A DNA stretch of 64,000 bases from Plotosus lineatus. Taxonomy: Eukaryota; Chordata; Actinopteri; Siluriformes; Plotosidae. The notes beneath the pieces were generated by a model. That model ran no database searches. It had not been told where the DNA came from and saw nothing but the letters and a program-made list of their open reading frames with translations. A program made the position numbers and the translations under genes. Below, piece by piece: positions 1 to 10,352 of the stretch (within the stretch, counting starts at the first letter, position 1; every line of letters begins with the position of its first letter). The DNA is taken from the NCBI GenBank assembly GCA_024760905.1, contig CM045729.1, forward strand, positions 46,734,580 to 46,798,579. Direction: 5' to 3'.

Positions 1-46
1 ATTTATTTGCTGTACCACTTACTCTTATTAGGGTCGCAGGACTGAT
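1..46 (-). repeat. S2-type SINE tail fragment
   Basis: The stretch CTTATTAGGGTCGCAGG is a decayed copy of the tail motif seen in clearer form at 5340-5390 and 17214-17260. Only the tail is visible because the window begins here. Confidence 0.4.
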
Positions 47-925
47 ACTTGGCGAAGTCATTTACACGCTGAACAGTTTGTTGGATCATCACAGGACCTT
101 GGGAAGATATGAAAGAACTGAAAACATTTGACTGAAGAGCAAATAGCCCTTTGTATTACACAGCATTTTAATTTAGTGTGGTTTATAAAAAACCTAAGAG
201 GTTAAAAATAGTGAACACGACTCGAAAAATGTGTTTCCTATAATTATGTACACTATAACATAACACTTTAATGTGTTGCTCTTTACTGAAGTATCATTCA
301 TTGGTAAAGCATTTGAATAGACTGATCAGCCTATGGCTATTTCAGTCAACTTGTGCCAAAAAGACTTCATACAGTGGCTGAAAGTCATTACACTTCAGGG
401 ATGGTTACAGTAATTACAGTTAGGTGAGACCATGTTCACATTGAAAGCAACGAGTGATAAGTAAGTCACATTAATGATGAACTGCTTGCGAAATTGCCTA
501 TGGAAGCGAAAATGGATTTGGGGAAGTTAGTGTTTGGTGGCATCTGCCAGTCAAAGGTATCTTTAAGCTGTTTGCCTGGGTCAAAGTTCAGCTCCGTTGC
601 ATTCCAAGCCCGCTCATCTTGCATTGCTTGAGAAATTTGTGTCTCCTGTTGCTCATTTGTCTAGCAGTCATTGAATTGTTTATCGTCACTCTTCACTCTA
701 TTGCTTCCTGTGTAAATACAAGGTGATTAGAGATGGTAAAATTGATCGTAATTTCTTGTTAGTTGCGATGTCAGGTATGCTTAAGTGCATAGCGTACCAA
801 CTAGCAAGAGGAGAGCGAGGTGGACAGAGATACAAAACTCAAACATTTAGTCAGGAAGCATAAACAATAGAAGATTAAGAACTTTGTGATGGTCTGGTAA
901 GCTGTTTTGGGTGCAAAATATTTCC
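47..925. other. Noncoding stretch, nothing recognised
   Basis: AT-rich sequence without a convincing exon, repeat family or RNA gene. It could be intronic or intergenic. Confidence 0.5.
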
Positions 926-1016
926 CGCCTTCGTCCAGAGTTGGCTGAAATAGGCTTCAGCCTCCGCGTGAACTTAGTGGGATAAAGTTGTGTGAAAAGT
1001 AAATGAATTAATGAAT
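926..1016 (+). repeat. L2-type SINE tail fragment
   Basis: GAGTTGGCTGAAATAGGC followed by CAGCCTCCGCGTGA and a terminal AATGAATTAATGAATT run matches the 3' tail of S1b/S2 copies at 24930-25015. The head is missing. Confidence 0.55.
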
Positions 1017-1125
1017 TTCACTTGGTAGAAGAAACTGGACAAACAAACAGACACCCAGACAAGCAGAATGTTTTTTTTTTCAAACTGTTTTCCTTGCACT
1101 ATGCCTCGGCAAACAAGAACGTTAT

Positions 1126-1584
1126 GTATTATTCAGTTTCTGCGTCTTCAGTGCATCGCGGGTTTTTCAAAAATATTCATCGAAAAATAAAAAAAATAAG
1201 GAAATTATGGAAAAATAGGGGAAAAGTTAAGGAAAATGCCAGAAAATAAGGCCAAATATGCAAATAAATTCCCAAACAAACTAAAACAAAAAACAACCCA
1301 AACTCTTTCCATCAAAACTACTTACATTTTTACTGGAGGTGTGCATCTGAGTGTGTGCATGCGTGCTCGTCTGTATGTGTGTGTATTTATATTTTATTTA
1401 CGTCTTATGCATTATTTTTGAATGTTTAATTATTATTATAAGCATTTATAGCGTTGAATATGTATTTATAGATATTATATAAACATATACGGAGACCTCA
1501 ATCAGGAGAGGGGTTGGGGGGGTGATTTGGTGGTTGCGGTCCCAGTCTCAGTCCCAATTAATCGTGGAAAGTGAGGGATCCCTG
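1126..1584 (+). mobile_element. MITE C copy, left end missing
   Basis: The block from the TTTCTGCGTCTTCAGTGCATC motif to GTGAGGGATCCCTG matches the complete C copy at 15762-16225. It has the same A-rich middle, the GTGCATCTGAGTGTG stretch and the same terminal repeat. The left terminal repeat is not recognisable. The right end runs directly into a (TG)n tract, so no TA duplication can be read. C-type ends resemble pogo/Tigger DNA transposons. There is no transposase, so the copy is non-autonomous. Confidence 0.65.
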
Positions 1585-1606
1585 TGTGTGTGTGTGTGTG
1601 TGTGTG
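1583..1606. repeat. (TG)n microsatellite
   Basis: About twelve TG units sit between the right end of MITE C and the 3' end of an RTE LINE. Confidence 0.95.
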
Positions 1607-2474
1607 TCTTTCTTTTCCTTTCGGCTGTTCCCTTCAGGGGTCGCCACAGCAAATGATCTGCCTCCATCTCTCCCTATCCTCTGCATCTTCTACTCCTACT
1701 CCAACGACTTTCATGTCCGCCTTCACTGCATCCATAAATCTTCTCTTTGGTCTTCCTCTGGGCCTTTTGCCTGGTAGTTCCAACCTCAGCATCCTACGAC
1801 CAATATACTCACTATCCCTCCTCTGTACATGTCCAAACCATCTCAATCTAGCCTCTCTGACTTTGTCTCCAAAACATCTAACATGTGCTGTCCCTCTGAT
1901 GTACTCATTTCTGATCCTATCCATCCTCGTTACTCCCAAAGAGAACCTCAACATTTTCATCTCTGCTACCTCCAACTCTGACTCCTGTCTTTTCCCCAGG
2001 GCCACTGTCTCTAAACCATACAACATTGCTGGCCTCATCACCGTCTTGTACACTTTTCCCTTCATTCTTGCCGATACTCTCCTATCACACATCACACCGG
2101 ACACTTTTCTCCATCCATTCCAACCTGCCTGCACGCGCTTCTTCACCTCTTTTCCACACTCTCCATTGCTCTGGATTGTTGAGCCTAAGTACTTAAAATC
2201 CTCCACCTTCCTTATCTCTGCCCCTGTAACCTCAAAGTTCCTCTTGGGTCCTTGTCGTTCACACACATGTATTCTGTCTTACTAAGACTAACCTTCAATC
2301 CCCTCCTTTCCAGGGCATACCTCCACCTCTCTAGATTTTCCTCCACTTGGTCTCTGCTCTCACTACAGATCACAATGCCATCTGCAAACATCATAGTCCA
2401 TGGAGATTCTTGTCTAACCTCATCTGTTAGCCTGTCCATCACCATAGCAAACAAGAAGGGGCTGAGAGCTGTGT

Positions 2475-2475
<1 letters not shown>
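1607..2475 (-). mobile_element. RTE-like LINE 3' part, broken reverse transcriptase
   Basis: Read on the - strand this encodes the end of a non-LTR reverse transcriptase. First comes LFAMVMDRLTDEV followed by the catalytic-loop region. Then comes the C-terminal part with EDFKYLGSTIQSNGECG, RWFGHVQRRDS and RPRGRPKRRFMD. Such C-termini are typical of RTE-clade elements. The catalytic FADD-type box reads FADG, so one metal-binding aspartate is lost. A frameshift near 2230-2266 separates the two parts; the copy at 43295-44036 is continuous there. The element ends at a short GGCGACCCCTGAAGGGAAC tail and a purine-rich run. The 5' side stops at a (TA)n tract, so it is truncated. It is a dead copy. 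Confidence 0.8.

Positions 2476-2548
<73 letters not shown>
2476..2548. repeat. (TA)n microsatellite
   Basis: An uninterrupted TA tract of about 73 bp lies between the RTE fragment and a TAGTCGGCCTCCG motif that looks like a Tigger/MER2-type transposon end. Confidence 0.95.
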
Positions 2549-2552
<4 letters not shown>

Positions 2553-2706
2553 GGCCTCCGTTATTTGCAGGGGTTCGGTTTCGGGCCCCTCCCACGAATC
2601 AATATAATCCGCGAGTTCTGTACGCGGAAGTAAAACCCTATGTATCACATTACATGCACTAAAATATGCTTTTCAAACACAGAGTCTTACTCATTTATAC
2701 AGTATT
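2549..2706 (+). mobile_element. Tigger/MER2-like left end, fragment
   Basis: TAGTCGGCCTCCGTTATTTG followed by a CGAATCA and CCGCGAG motif resembles the terminal region of MER2/Tigger-type elements. The opposite end is not recognised. The hairpin directly downstream may be its centre. Confidence 0.4.
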
Positions 2707-2829
2707 AATGTAGTAATTAAGTAAAAACTTTTTAATTTTGTACTGTGATATTTATTGATAAAATTATATATATAAATCAATAAATATCACAGTACAAAAT
2801 TAAAGTTTTTCTTTAATCATGACTACATT
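2707..2829. repeat. Foldback palindrome with perfect 29-bp stem
   Basis: Positions 2731-2759 and 2776-2804 are perfect reverse complements over 29 bp (key parts TACTGTGATATTTATTGAT and ATCAATAAATATCACAGTA). The loop is 16 bp and AT-only. The inverted repeat continues imperfectly out to AATGTAGT at 2707 and ACTACATT at 2829. It could be the centre of a foldback MITE or a recent inverted duplication. Transcribed, it would form a long hairpin. Confidence 0.85.
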
Positions 2830-2871
2830 TTATATATATATATAAGAGCCTAAAAGTGTGACGTAATGATG

Positions 2872-3399
2872 TAATCAACCTTTAGCCGGACCCAGAATGC
2901 AGGAGGCAGTGTGAGATGGCACAGAGTGGATTTATTATTCAAAGGGGAAGCACTTAAGCAGTGCTCACACACCTTAAATACAGTACTGATGACGAAAAAA
3001 AACACAAACAACATTAAACACTGGAACCAGGAGCCAGAGAGAACACAGGGAAGCAGGGATGTGATGTGAGATAATCCTCTGGCCCAGAGCTGAGAGTGCG
3101 GTTTGTGTTTATAGGGAGTAGATGAGAAGAGTGAATTCAGGTGTGAACTGCATTCAGCCCGAGCAGCTCAGCCATGTCCCTCAGCTGGAGTGGGGAGAAA
3201 ACAGAGTTAGAGAACACAAAGAAGCAGGGACATGATGCCAGCCATGCTCCTCAGCCAGAGCGAGGAGAAAATACACTCGGGGAACACAGTCGCCAAAATC
3301 AGTGTCCCCCAAAAACACAGACCATAACTAAAGAACATAAAAGAACATGAAGTGTTATAAATTGGATAAACAAAACAAAAGGATAAACATGCCACACCA
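2872..3399. repeat. Interspersed repeat of unknown class
   Basis: The layout CCCAGAATGCAGGAGGCA, TTTATTATTCAAA, GAACACAGGGAAGCAGGGA and CAGGTGTG recurs in part at 9011-9185. The GAACACA-GGAAGCAGG motif also repeats internally at 3040 and 3215. No coding capacity and no clear ends. Confidence 0.35.
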
Positions 3400-4217
3400 T
3401 AGTACATAAAATCTCACACGCAAACATTCTAAACTTTAACTTAGGTACTGTACTGGAATAATAATTGAAAAAGACTTTAATACTACAGTGCTTTACAACA
3501 GTTCAGATGATTATTCCTCTTCAGGCACTTCAGAGGAAACTGCTGTTTCTTCAGGAGAAAGTCTTATTTACATATACGTCATTATCCTTTTCTGGCGCAT
3601 AGCCAGAGAAGATCCACAGCATTTCAGTGGCGTCATAGAGCTTCAGTGGTAATTAAAAGAGAGATTTCTTTTCGGCTTTTTCCCTTTATCACGGGTCGCC
3701 ACAGTGAATGATTCGCATGTTTGATTTGGCATAGGCTTTTACATCGGATGCCCTTCCCAGCACAACCCTTTAGTAAGGGACATAAATACGCTGATGGCTT
3801 GTCAGCCTACTCTTTACGAAAGTCAGCAATGGTTATTTTACATCCCTCTCACCATAGACAGTGAGAGACATGGCCTGCCTTTGATAACCCAGTTAGCGGC
3901 ACTGGGGGGAGGGGGGGCGACAGTGACAACCTTGTGGAGAGTGGGACTCGAATCCCCAACCTTAGGATCAGCGATTCAGCGCCCTATACTCCTAGAGCAC
4001 CACTGACCCTTTCTTTGGTAATTAAAACACACTAAAACAAATGCACATTGACAACTTGTGCGCGAATGAGAAAAAAAGGGGTGTATACATCATCTCAACC
4101 AATCAGCAGGAGGGAGAACAGCCATTGGCTGAATTTGAATCACGTGACTTGTTACTCGGCAATCAGCGAATATGCGGGGGCTCGAGTGCAAAACCGCGAG
4201 TAGTCAGTGGCCTTCTA
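3400..4217 (-). mobile_element. MITE B copy interrupted by a SINE
   Basis: The left part (AACTTAGGTACTGTACTGGAA onward) and the right part (CAACCAATCAGCAGGAGGGAG to GCAAAACCGCGAGTAGTCA) match the uninterrupted B copy at 26336-26805. The right end abuts TATATATG, consistent with TA targeting. A 357-bp S1a SINE splits the element at 3659-4015. Non-autonomous; pogo/Tigger-like ends inferred from the CAGTAGGCCCTTGACTATTC terminus of other copies. Confidence 0.7.
3659..4015 (-). mobile_element. S1a tRNA-derived SINE with 12-bp target duplication
   Basis: Perfect duplications TGGTAATTAAAA at 3647-3658 and 4016-4027 bound the insertion. On the - strand there is a tRNA-like head with a degenerate B box (GGGGATTCGAGTCCCAC), a core, and a tail GGGTAAAAGGGAAAA-type ending GCCGAAAAGAAA that resembles the RTE 3' end. 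The paralogous site at 26601-26620 carries the uninterrupted CTGGTAATTAAAACAC. Confidence 0.9.
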
Positions 4218-4295
4218 TATATGTTAATCTTGACTTTTTGCTCACAAAATCAGTTTTTGGATCATGACTTTCCATTTCAGTGTACAAATGACATT

Positions 4296-4657
4296 GTCTT
4301 CCTTTCGGCTTTTTCCCTTTTACTCAGGAGTCGCCACAGCAAATCATCTGATTCGCACGTTTGATTTGGCAGAGGTTTTTACGTCGGATGCCCTTCCTGT
4401 CACAACCCTTTTTAGCAAGGGACAGAAACAAGCTGACGACTTTGCAGCCTACTCTTTACGAAAGTCAGCAATGGTTCTTTTACATGCCTCTCACCAGAGA
4501 CAGTGAGAGACATGGCCCGCCTTTGATAACCCTTTGATAACCTTTGATAAGCTGCACTGGGGGGGACAGTGACAACCTTGTGGAGAGTGGGACTCGAACC
4601 CCCAACCATTTGGATCAGCGATCCAGCGCCCTATACCACTAGACCACCACTACCCCC
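4296..4657 (-). mobile_element. S1a tRNA-derived SINE with 17-bp target duplication
   Basis: AGTGTACAAATGACATT is duplicated at 4279-4295 and 4658-4674. The - strand reads a tRNA-like head with GTGGTGGTCTAGTGG and GGTTCGAGTCCCAC (A and B boxes of a type-2 pol III promoter). The core and the RTE-like tail GCCGAAAGGAAG follow. A small internal TTTGATAACC triplication is visible at 4524-4550. Confidence 0.92.
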
Positions 4658-4674
4658 AGTGTACAAATGACATT

Positions 4675-5334
4675 AGGTCAACTTAATTTGATACCGAAAT
4701 TGAAATGGAATTATTGCTCTTTTTTTCACAAAACTGACGGTCATTGATGCTTGGGGTACACTGGTTTTAGCATAGTGTTCACACTGTATTGACATGAAGT
4801 CATGGGTGTGCTCTACTTTCTGTTTTGGTGAACCAGGTGTTCTCTTAGTCACTGTGGTTAATTTCACAGTGAAGCTGCAGTTTCTTTATGAAGTGCCCTG
4901 CCTAGCAGGTATTTGCACTGACTAGTCCGTGTTGAGTAAGCAAAGAAAAGTGCTTATGTCCTCTAACCCAGTGATTTGGAAAAACATTCATGACTGCCAG
5001 GTAGTGGGTTTGTTTGAGTCAGCAAAGTGTGTGTCTGAAATGTGTTGTAGTTTCATCATGACAGTTGAGTGTTATTACACATGGGGTAGCTGCTTGCATT
5101 ACTGAGGCTGAATTTCTGTCATAATTCTTACTAAAAGGCAGTAAAAATAATTCACACTTGACTTCATGTCTCTTTTGGAATTAACCTGTGTCCTTCATTG
5201 TCGCTTTGAATGGACCTGTATATTTAAACGTCACTTAAACATCTTTCATGCCGAGTAAATTTAACAGTAAGAACTTAGAAGGAGGAGGTTTTTGAACACT
5301 AAATAATACTGTGTCAGAAGTCTGGCTCCCAGCA
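4675..5334. other. Noncoding stretch, nothing recognised
   Basis: Unique-looking AT-rich DNA without exon-like splice pairs or repeats. Confidence 0.5.
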
Positions 5335-5500
5335 TTCATTCATTTTCTAAGCCGCTTAATCCTAATTAGGGTCACGGGAACGCTGGCGCCCATCTCGGCC
5401 GACCCTGAGCAAGGGCAGTGTATACAGTACAATGGACAGCTTGCCAGGCCATTGTAGGGCTGGCTCCTAGCAGACACATAGAAATATGTCACATCTTCTC
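5335..5500 (-). repeat. S2-type SINE tail fragment
   Basis: CATTCATTTTCTAAGCCGC, TAATCCTAATTAGGGTC, GGCGCCCATCTCGGC and CTTGCCAGGCCATTG follow in the order of the S2 tail, read backwards. The tRNA head is absent. Confidence 0.7.
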
Positions 5501-5685
5501 CAACTCCACAGCAGCTGTCTTCGTCCCATATACACTCAATCACATAAACAGGCCCAGAGCAGTATAGCTTTAACAACCCAAAGAAATGAGAAAGCATTAA
5601 AATGAATAGGATCAGATGTTTTGGCCTTTGATATCACATATAGTTCAATCGATGTCTGTCAGCAATTAGCAAATGTGTTTGTTCA

Positions 5686-5805
5686 TGCATTCATTTTCTG
5701 AACCGCTTAATCCTAATTAGGGCTGCGGGAAGGCTGGTGCCCATCTCAGCTGATTTGGGGCGATGGTGGAGTACACCCTGGGCAGCTTACTGTCGCAGGG
5801 ATAGC
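5686..5805 (-). repeat. S2-type SINE tail fragment
   Basis: A second truncated tail (CATTCATTTTCTGAACCGC, TAATCCTAATTAGGG, GGTGCCCATCTCAGC) ends at GGGCAGCTTACTGTCGCAGGG. Confidence 0.7.
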
Positions 5806-5859
5806 AAATGTATTGCTTATGTATTCTACACTGTACTATAGAGCTGTAGTGTACGAATT

Positions 5860-6245
5860 AAATTTATTCATTTAACAAACTGCTTAATCCAGAAGGCTGT
5901 TTAATGTTGGAGTCTATCTTGGCTGATGGTAAGGTACACCCTAAAGAGCTCACCAGACCATTGCAGGGACAACACATTTACAGTTGACATTTCTGAACAA
6001 GTAAATTCGCAGTCTGTTGCTGGTACTGGGAGCTCAAACCAATGACTTTGGATCACTAATCCAGAGCCTTAGCCACTGAGCCACCACTGCCTACCACACC
6101 ATATTCACACTCACACCTAGGGGACACTTGGTACAGCCAATTAACCTAATGTGCATGTCTTTGAATTGTGGAAGGCAAATGGGGTGCCAGGAGGGAACCC
6201 ATGCAAGTGCAGGGAATTTGTGCAAACTTTGCAGTGTCACTTTTT
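5860..6245 (-). mobile_element. S2 SINE interrupted by a second SINE
   Basis: Both flanks belong to one S2 copy: the tail at 5866-5970 (ATTCATTTAACAAACTGCTTA to CCATTGCAGGGACAAC), and the body at 6100-6240 (TATTCACACTCACACCTAGG, AATTAACCTAATGTGCATG, CATGCAAGTGCAGGGAA). A tRNA-like block lies between them and is listed separately. Full-length S2 at 17214-17572 shows the uninterrupted order. Confidence 0.65.
5971..6098 (-). mobile_element. V-SINE-like head nested in S2
   Basis: ACATTTACAGTTGACATTTC followed by GAGCTCAAACCAATGAC and CAGAGCCTTAGCCACTGAGC, read backwards, is a tRNA-like SINE head with a B-box relic. It breaks the S2 copy. Confidence 0.55.
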
Positions 6246-6740
6246 ATAGCAGAAAGATGTGTTTGTACACTACACTTACTTAAATTGACAGCTTCGACTG
6301 TTGCTTTCCTGTGCTTGCTGATTGACCAGTATTTTGCATCATTAAGAGTCGCACAACTTAACTTGTAATTCTTGTTACGTTTCTTCTATGAGATTGATAG
6401 AGATTGCTAGTAAAGAGAACACTAAGGGAAAATGCATTCAGCACAACTTTTATCTGGTGTTCTGTCGGTGTTGTCACGGAATCTGCTGCCCCTTAATCGT
6501 TGTACAGGAGGAAGCACACAGGAATGCTGGATGATTAGGAACACTGTGCCAACTACCAAGTCCTCACACGTTTTTGGGTGTCCAGCCTCAGTACAGTGCG
6601 TAAGTGAACAGGGAGAGACAATCTATTTTCCATCTCTACTGTGCTGCAAAAATCTCATGCAGATGTAACACATGTAAACACATGGTTACTAATTTTATTG
6701 GAAAAAACCCTAATTTCCAACACTCCCTGAAAGCACTATA
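6246..6740. other. Noncoding stretch, nothing recognised
   Basis: No exon, repeat family or RNA gene seen. Confidence 0.5.
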
Positions 6741-7033
6741 GTTTCCTAGTCCCCTTGAACGCATCATAGGCACGTGCTGCGTGCGCCTGCATGCGACCAG
6801 CAGAGAGTGCAACAGAGAGCGTGAGGAGCAGGACGCATACAGAGCCCTCGAAAAGCGACACGAGTGAGTCAACGATCAAAAATGTGATTAAGTGAACTTT
6901 TAACAAGTTTAACTAAGTTTGTGTGCTTTTCAGAGCCTTGTATGTGTTTTGTTCTCTCTCAATCGAACCGGGTGGAGAGAGCTTGTTTTCTTGGAAGCTC
7001 CGGTGAGTCATTGCAATATGAAGCTAGTTTAAG
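6741..7033 (+). other. CpG-dense block with exon-like splice signals
   Basis: About 110 bp around 6758-6865 holds roughly nine CpG dinucleotides in an otherwise CpG-poor window, including the palindrome GCACGTGC at 6770-6777, which contains a CACGTG E-box. It ends at a possible donor GAG|GTGAGT-like site near 6862. Downstream, GTGTGCTTTTCAG is followed by a 69-nt block (6934-7002) closed by CTCCG|GTGAGT, a strong acceptor-donor pair. There is no long open frame. It could be a noncoding first exon or promoter of raph1, a lncRNA, or part of an unrecognised LTR-type repeat. Confidence 0.35.
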
Positions 7034-7085
7034 AACCTATGCTAACTTTACACGTGGTGAACCTATGCTAACTTTACACGTGGTG
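7034..7085. repeat. 26-bp tandem duplication
   Basis: Two exact copies of a 26-bp unit, starting AACCTATGCTAACTTTACAC, lie at 7034-7059 and 7060-7085. Confidence 0.95.
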
Positions 7086-8065
7086 ACTTTTAAAGCTGTG
7101 TGCACTATTTTTGTCTTTAAAAGGCTAAGACCAGTCGGAGTACATAACAAAGATTGTACTGTGCACAAAATGAACCTTACATTTTATTTTTCTAAATGTT
7201 TTGTTGAAAGCACTTTTGCTAATGCACTAAAGTAGTGCAGATTAGCTGTTTTGTATTACATTCCATTCAGTGCCTTTCATGCACTTTTGTCATTTTATTT
7301 AGGAATTATTGTTGTTAAATATTTTATTCATGGTGTCTGTACTGCATGTGCAGACTGGGTTTTTAGTGGATCTGGATTTGATCTGGAAGCTGGTTTCGGA
7401 CACGGATGGCGAGCCAAATCCAGTGAGAACTCTTGGTGGATCCAGAAGCAGTGTGGCCAACTGTTCTCTGGATGCGAGAGTAGATCTACAGACCCAACCA
7501 CTTCAAATCACAGGATCCCAGATAAGAACAGATAAAAACACCTTTATCCCAAACGGATCACAATCCTGGAAAAGACTCCCGGGTTCACACGAATCAAACC
7601 TTAGAGACTTAAGCTTATTTTATTTTATTTTTAATTTGTAAAGAAAGTTCTACAATATTGTTTGCACTGTTTCTTGTAGTATTGTTAATTGTAATAAATC
7701 TGCCGGCTGTTCAAATTCAAATCTCCACAATTCATTTTACTCCTCTAGAACCTAGTATAAAACCTAGCACAGCTATATCAAGCTGGTGTTACACAGACAT
7801 GGTTTATGTTATCAGTGTGTTTCTGCTTGGTGTCTCGATGACTAATGTCCATGATAGAATATGCTATAAACACTTACAGCATCCACAGATAGTGCATTGA
7901 AATCTGCAGCTATTCAGAAGCAGGATTAGTTCTTTGCTGACCCTAAAATGTCAGTGCTGATATAATTTCATTGACAGTTATAGCCCTTATTTCAGAAAAG
8001 ACTGGAAGAGACTGTGTATGAGCTGCCTTTTAATCACACAAATTTTTATGATTGTTTATCTACAT
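7086..8065. other. Noncoding stretch, possible unrecognised transcript or repeat
   Basis: GC-richer than its surroundings between 7360 and 7590. An open frame of about 100 codons (7309-7641) matches no family I know. AATAAA occurs at 7693. I see no clear splice pattern and do not call a gene. Confidence 0.3.
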
Positions 8066-8067
8066 CA

Positions 8068-8470
8068 CATTCGGTTCATAAGTATTTGGGCAACTAGAGT
8101 TTTGCCAATTTGTCTCTTTTCATCATATCAATGGATTTGAAATGAAGCCATCAAGATGAGATTGAAGTGTAGATTCATGCTGATGGGTGGAAAGAGACAC
8201 ATTTGTGGTTAAAAACCTTTTACATGGGTCATAGCATTGTGGAAGTCTAATTGGGATTCGAACCCACAACCTCTCAATCATGAGATCAGAACTCTAACCA
8301 CTACACCACTGGGCTGGTTTAAATCAAAGGGTTTAACAAAATATTACATTACAATTACAGCATTTTTGGAATTAAAAGAATCTTTTGCCTCTCATCAGTC
8401 CTCCCATTTCACAGGCAAGATTTTTAATATTTGGATGGAACGCCTTTGCAGTCCATGACCACTCGAAGTC
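8068..8470 (+). mobile_element. DNA transposon fragment split by a SINE head
   Basis: CATAAGTATTTGGGCAAC, AATGAAGCCATCAAGATGAG, TTGAAGTGTAGATTC and, after a tRNA-like insert, TCAAAGGGTTTAACAAAAT appear in the order of a common teleost non-autonomous DNA transposon. Superfamily not assigned. Ends are uncertain. Confidence 0.5.
8225..8322 (-). mobile_element. tRNA-derived SINE head fragment
   Basis: On the - strand, an A-box-like GTGTAGTGGTTAGAGT and a B-box GGTTCGAATCCCA are correctly spaced for a type-2 pol III promoter. There is no tRNA-quality acceptor stem, so it is a SINE head rather than a tRNA gene. Confidence 0.6.
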
Positions 8471-9010
8471 TGAAACCCATGGATCTTGCCAAATGCTGAG
8501 TGGGGTTTTTTAATAATTATAGATGTCTTCAATTACTGCTTGTTTTGTGAGTTTTTCTGCTTTCAGCTTTGTTTTCAAAGCAAACTTCAAAGCAGGCTCA
8601 GTGAAGTTGGTTGACTCTTACAAATTGATGCCCAAGAGTACAAAACAGGAAAATAGCAGAAAATAAATGTTATTTCTTATATTGTGAGCAGTTATGTGTG
8701 TGCTTCCACCTTGGCTTTATGCCAAAGTGCCACCATGCCATTGCTTGCATATTGCTTGTTGTTTTGTTCTGACCTTTTTGTTTTGAACAAATCCACTGTT
8801 ATCAGGCTTATCAGAAAAGCTTTTATAATATGCTACCTTGTTCTCTTTGGCCAACTATTGTGTACTTCTCAAAGTATCCTTTGACTTTAATTTTTAAACA
8901 ATTAGGATTAATGTTGCACTTTAGTTTATGGTTTTATGCCATAGATTTCACTGAAAAGACACAGACACCTTTGAAAAAGACACCTTTAACCTTATTAAAA
9001 GCCAGGAAGA
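8471..9010. other. Noncoding stretch, nothing recognised
   Basis: AT-rich unique sequence. Confidence 0.5.
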
Positions 9011-9190
9011 ATGGATGTGGAATGTGAAAACTAAAGCAGGAACTGGTGGAGCGCGTAGCTGAGCCAGAGAGATCACGGGGAAGAAGGACAGTCTTCTAGT
9101 ACCGGGAAGAGCACTGCTAGTCTTTATAGCCCGTGATTAAATGGAATCAGGTGTGTTTGTTTAGCACTTCACCTCACGTGTGGCAGCCAC
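9011..9190. repeat. Interspersed repeat, same type as 2872-3399
   Basis: GCCAGAGAGATCACGGGGAAG and TTTATAGCCCGTGATTAAATG then CAGGTGTGTTTG parallel the copy near 3 kb. Class unknown. Confidence 0.35.
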
Positions 9191-9239
9191 ATCCTTCTCC
9201 AACGCCCATTTCAAGGCGCAACTCTTTTGTGAGAGACTA

Positions 9240-9792
9240 TAACACACTAAAAATCCACAGTGCAGTTAAAGAGTCTCATGCGGACTTATGGTATGAGTTA
9301 CGGTACTGTTAACTTCTGTTCAAAAGACGACGGAACTTATTAAGACCATTTACATTATTTGTAATGGAAAAAGCGGATTGGGAATCCGAACATATCGGAA
9401 TCCGAACAGCCGTCTGGAATGGATTAAGTTTGAGTACTGAGGCTCCACTGTACTGTAAGTTAATGTTAAGTGTTATTCTTAAGTTCAGACGCACTTTATG
9501 TATTGTTTGACTTATTGTTAATTCTTGTTTTATTATTATTTATTGTTAATTCCAGTATTATTAATGTTACTGTACGTGTTATTATTGTGAAATGTTTATT
9601 GTTGCATGTTTATGTTAAATATATTACGTCAAAAATACATGTTTGTTAGGTTATATGCGTTTGGGAGGGGGGTGGAATGGATTAATTGGTTTTCTATTGT
9701 TTCCTATGGGAATTTTTTTTTCATCTAATGAATATTTCCACTTACGAGCTTGTTCTCAAAAAGAATTAATTTTGTAAGTCGAGGTACCACTG
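9240..9792 (-). mobile_element. Two overlapping Tigger-like ends
   Basis: One end reads inward from 9792 as CAGTGGTACCTCGACTTAC and is followed outside by TA. Another reads inward from 9450 as CAGTGGAGCCTCAGTACTC, also followed by TA. Matching left ends are not recognised, so both are partial or nested pogo/Tigger-like elements. Confidence 0.55.
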
Positions 9793-9999
9793 TACTAAGG
9801 TTTTTTCATTGCTCATTACTTTGAAGGGGCTTACGTTATTCCATACTTAGAAATGCTAAATTAAAAAGATTTATTATAAAATTATTGAAAGTATTAATGA
9901 GTAGTTACCTCCTTGCCCCAAAGGGCACACTTGCAGATCTGAGTGATTTATGTACTCAAGACTGTTAAAATATACCTCTGAAGTCTTTTTTTCTTAGTA

Positions 10000-10300
10000 C
10001 AGTCGGCCCCCAACTTACGAAACTAATCCGTTCCAGCGTCTTTTTCGTAACGTGGGAGTTTCGTCAGTAGGGTCGCATTTTACATGTTAAACGCCTGATT
10101 TGTTCCAAGGCTCCAAAGACCCTTTAAAATGATAAAAGTACACCAATTTTGTATGAAATATGGGTTAAAAGTAAAATAAAATTGTTTATTAAACCATTTA
10201 AACATTTTTATTAACACATTAAACCATTTTATTAACATAATTATTAATTAAACCATTATTAAACATTTTTTATTAACACACACACACACATACAAACACA

Positions 10301-10352
<52 letters not shown>

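Noticed and set aside
1634..2266. A functional 210-residue host protein
   Set aside because: It is the C-terminus of an RTE reverse transcriptase, with a frameshift and a mutated catalytic box. It recurs in several truncated copies.
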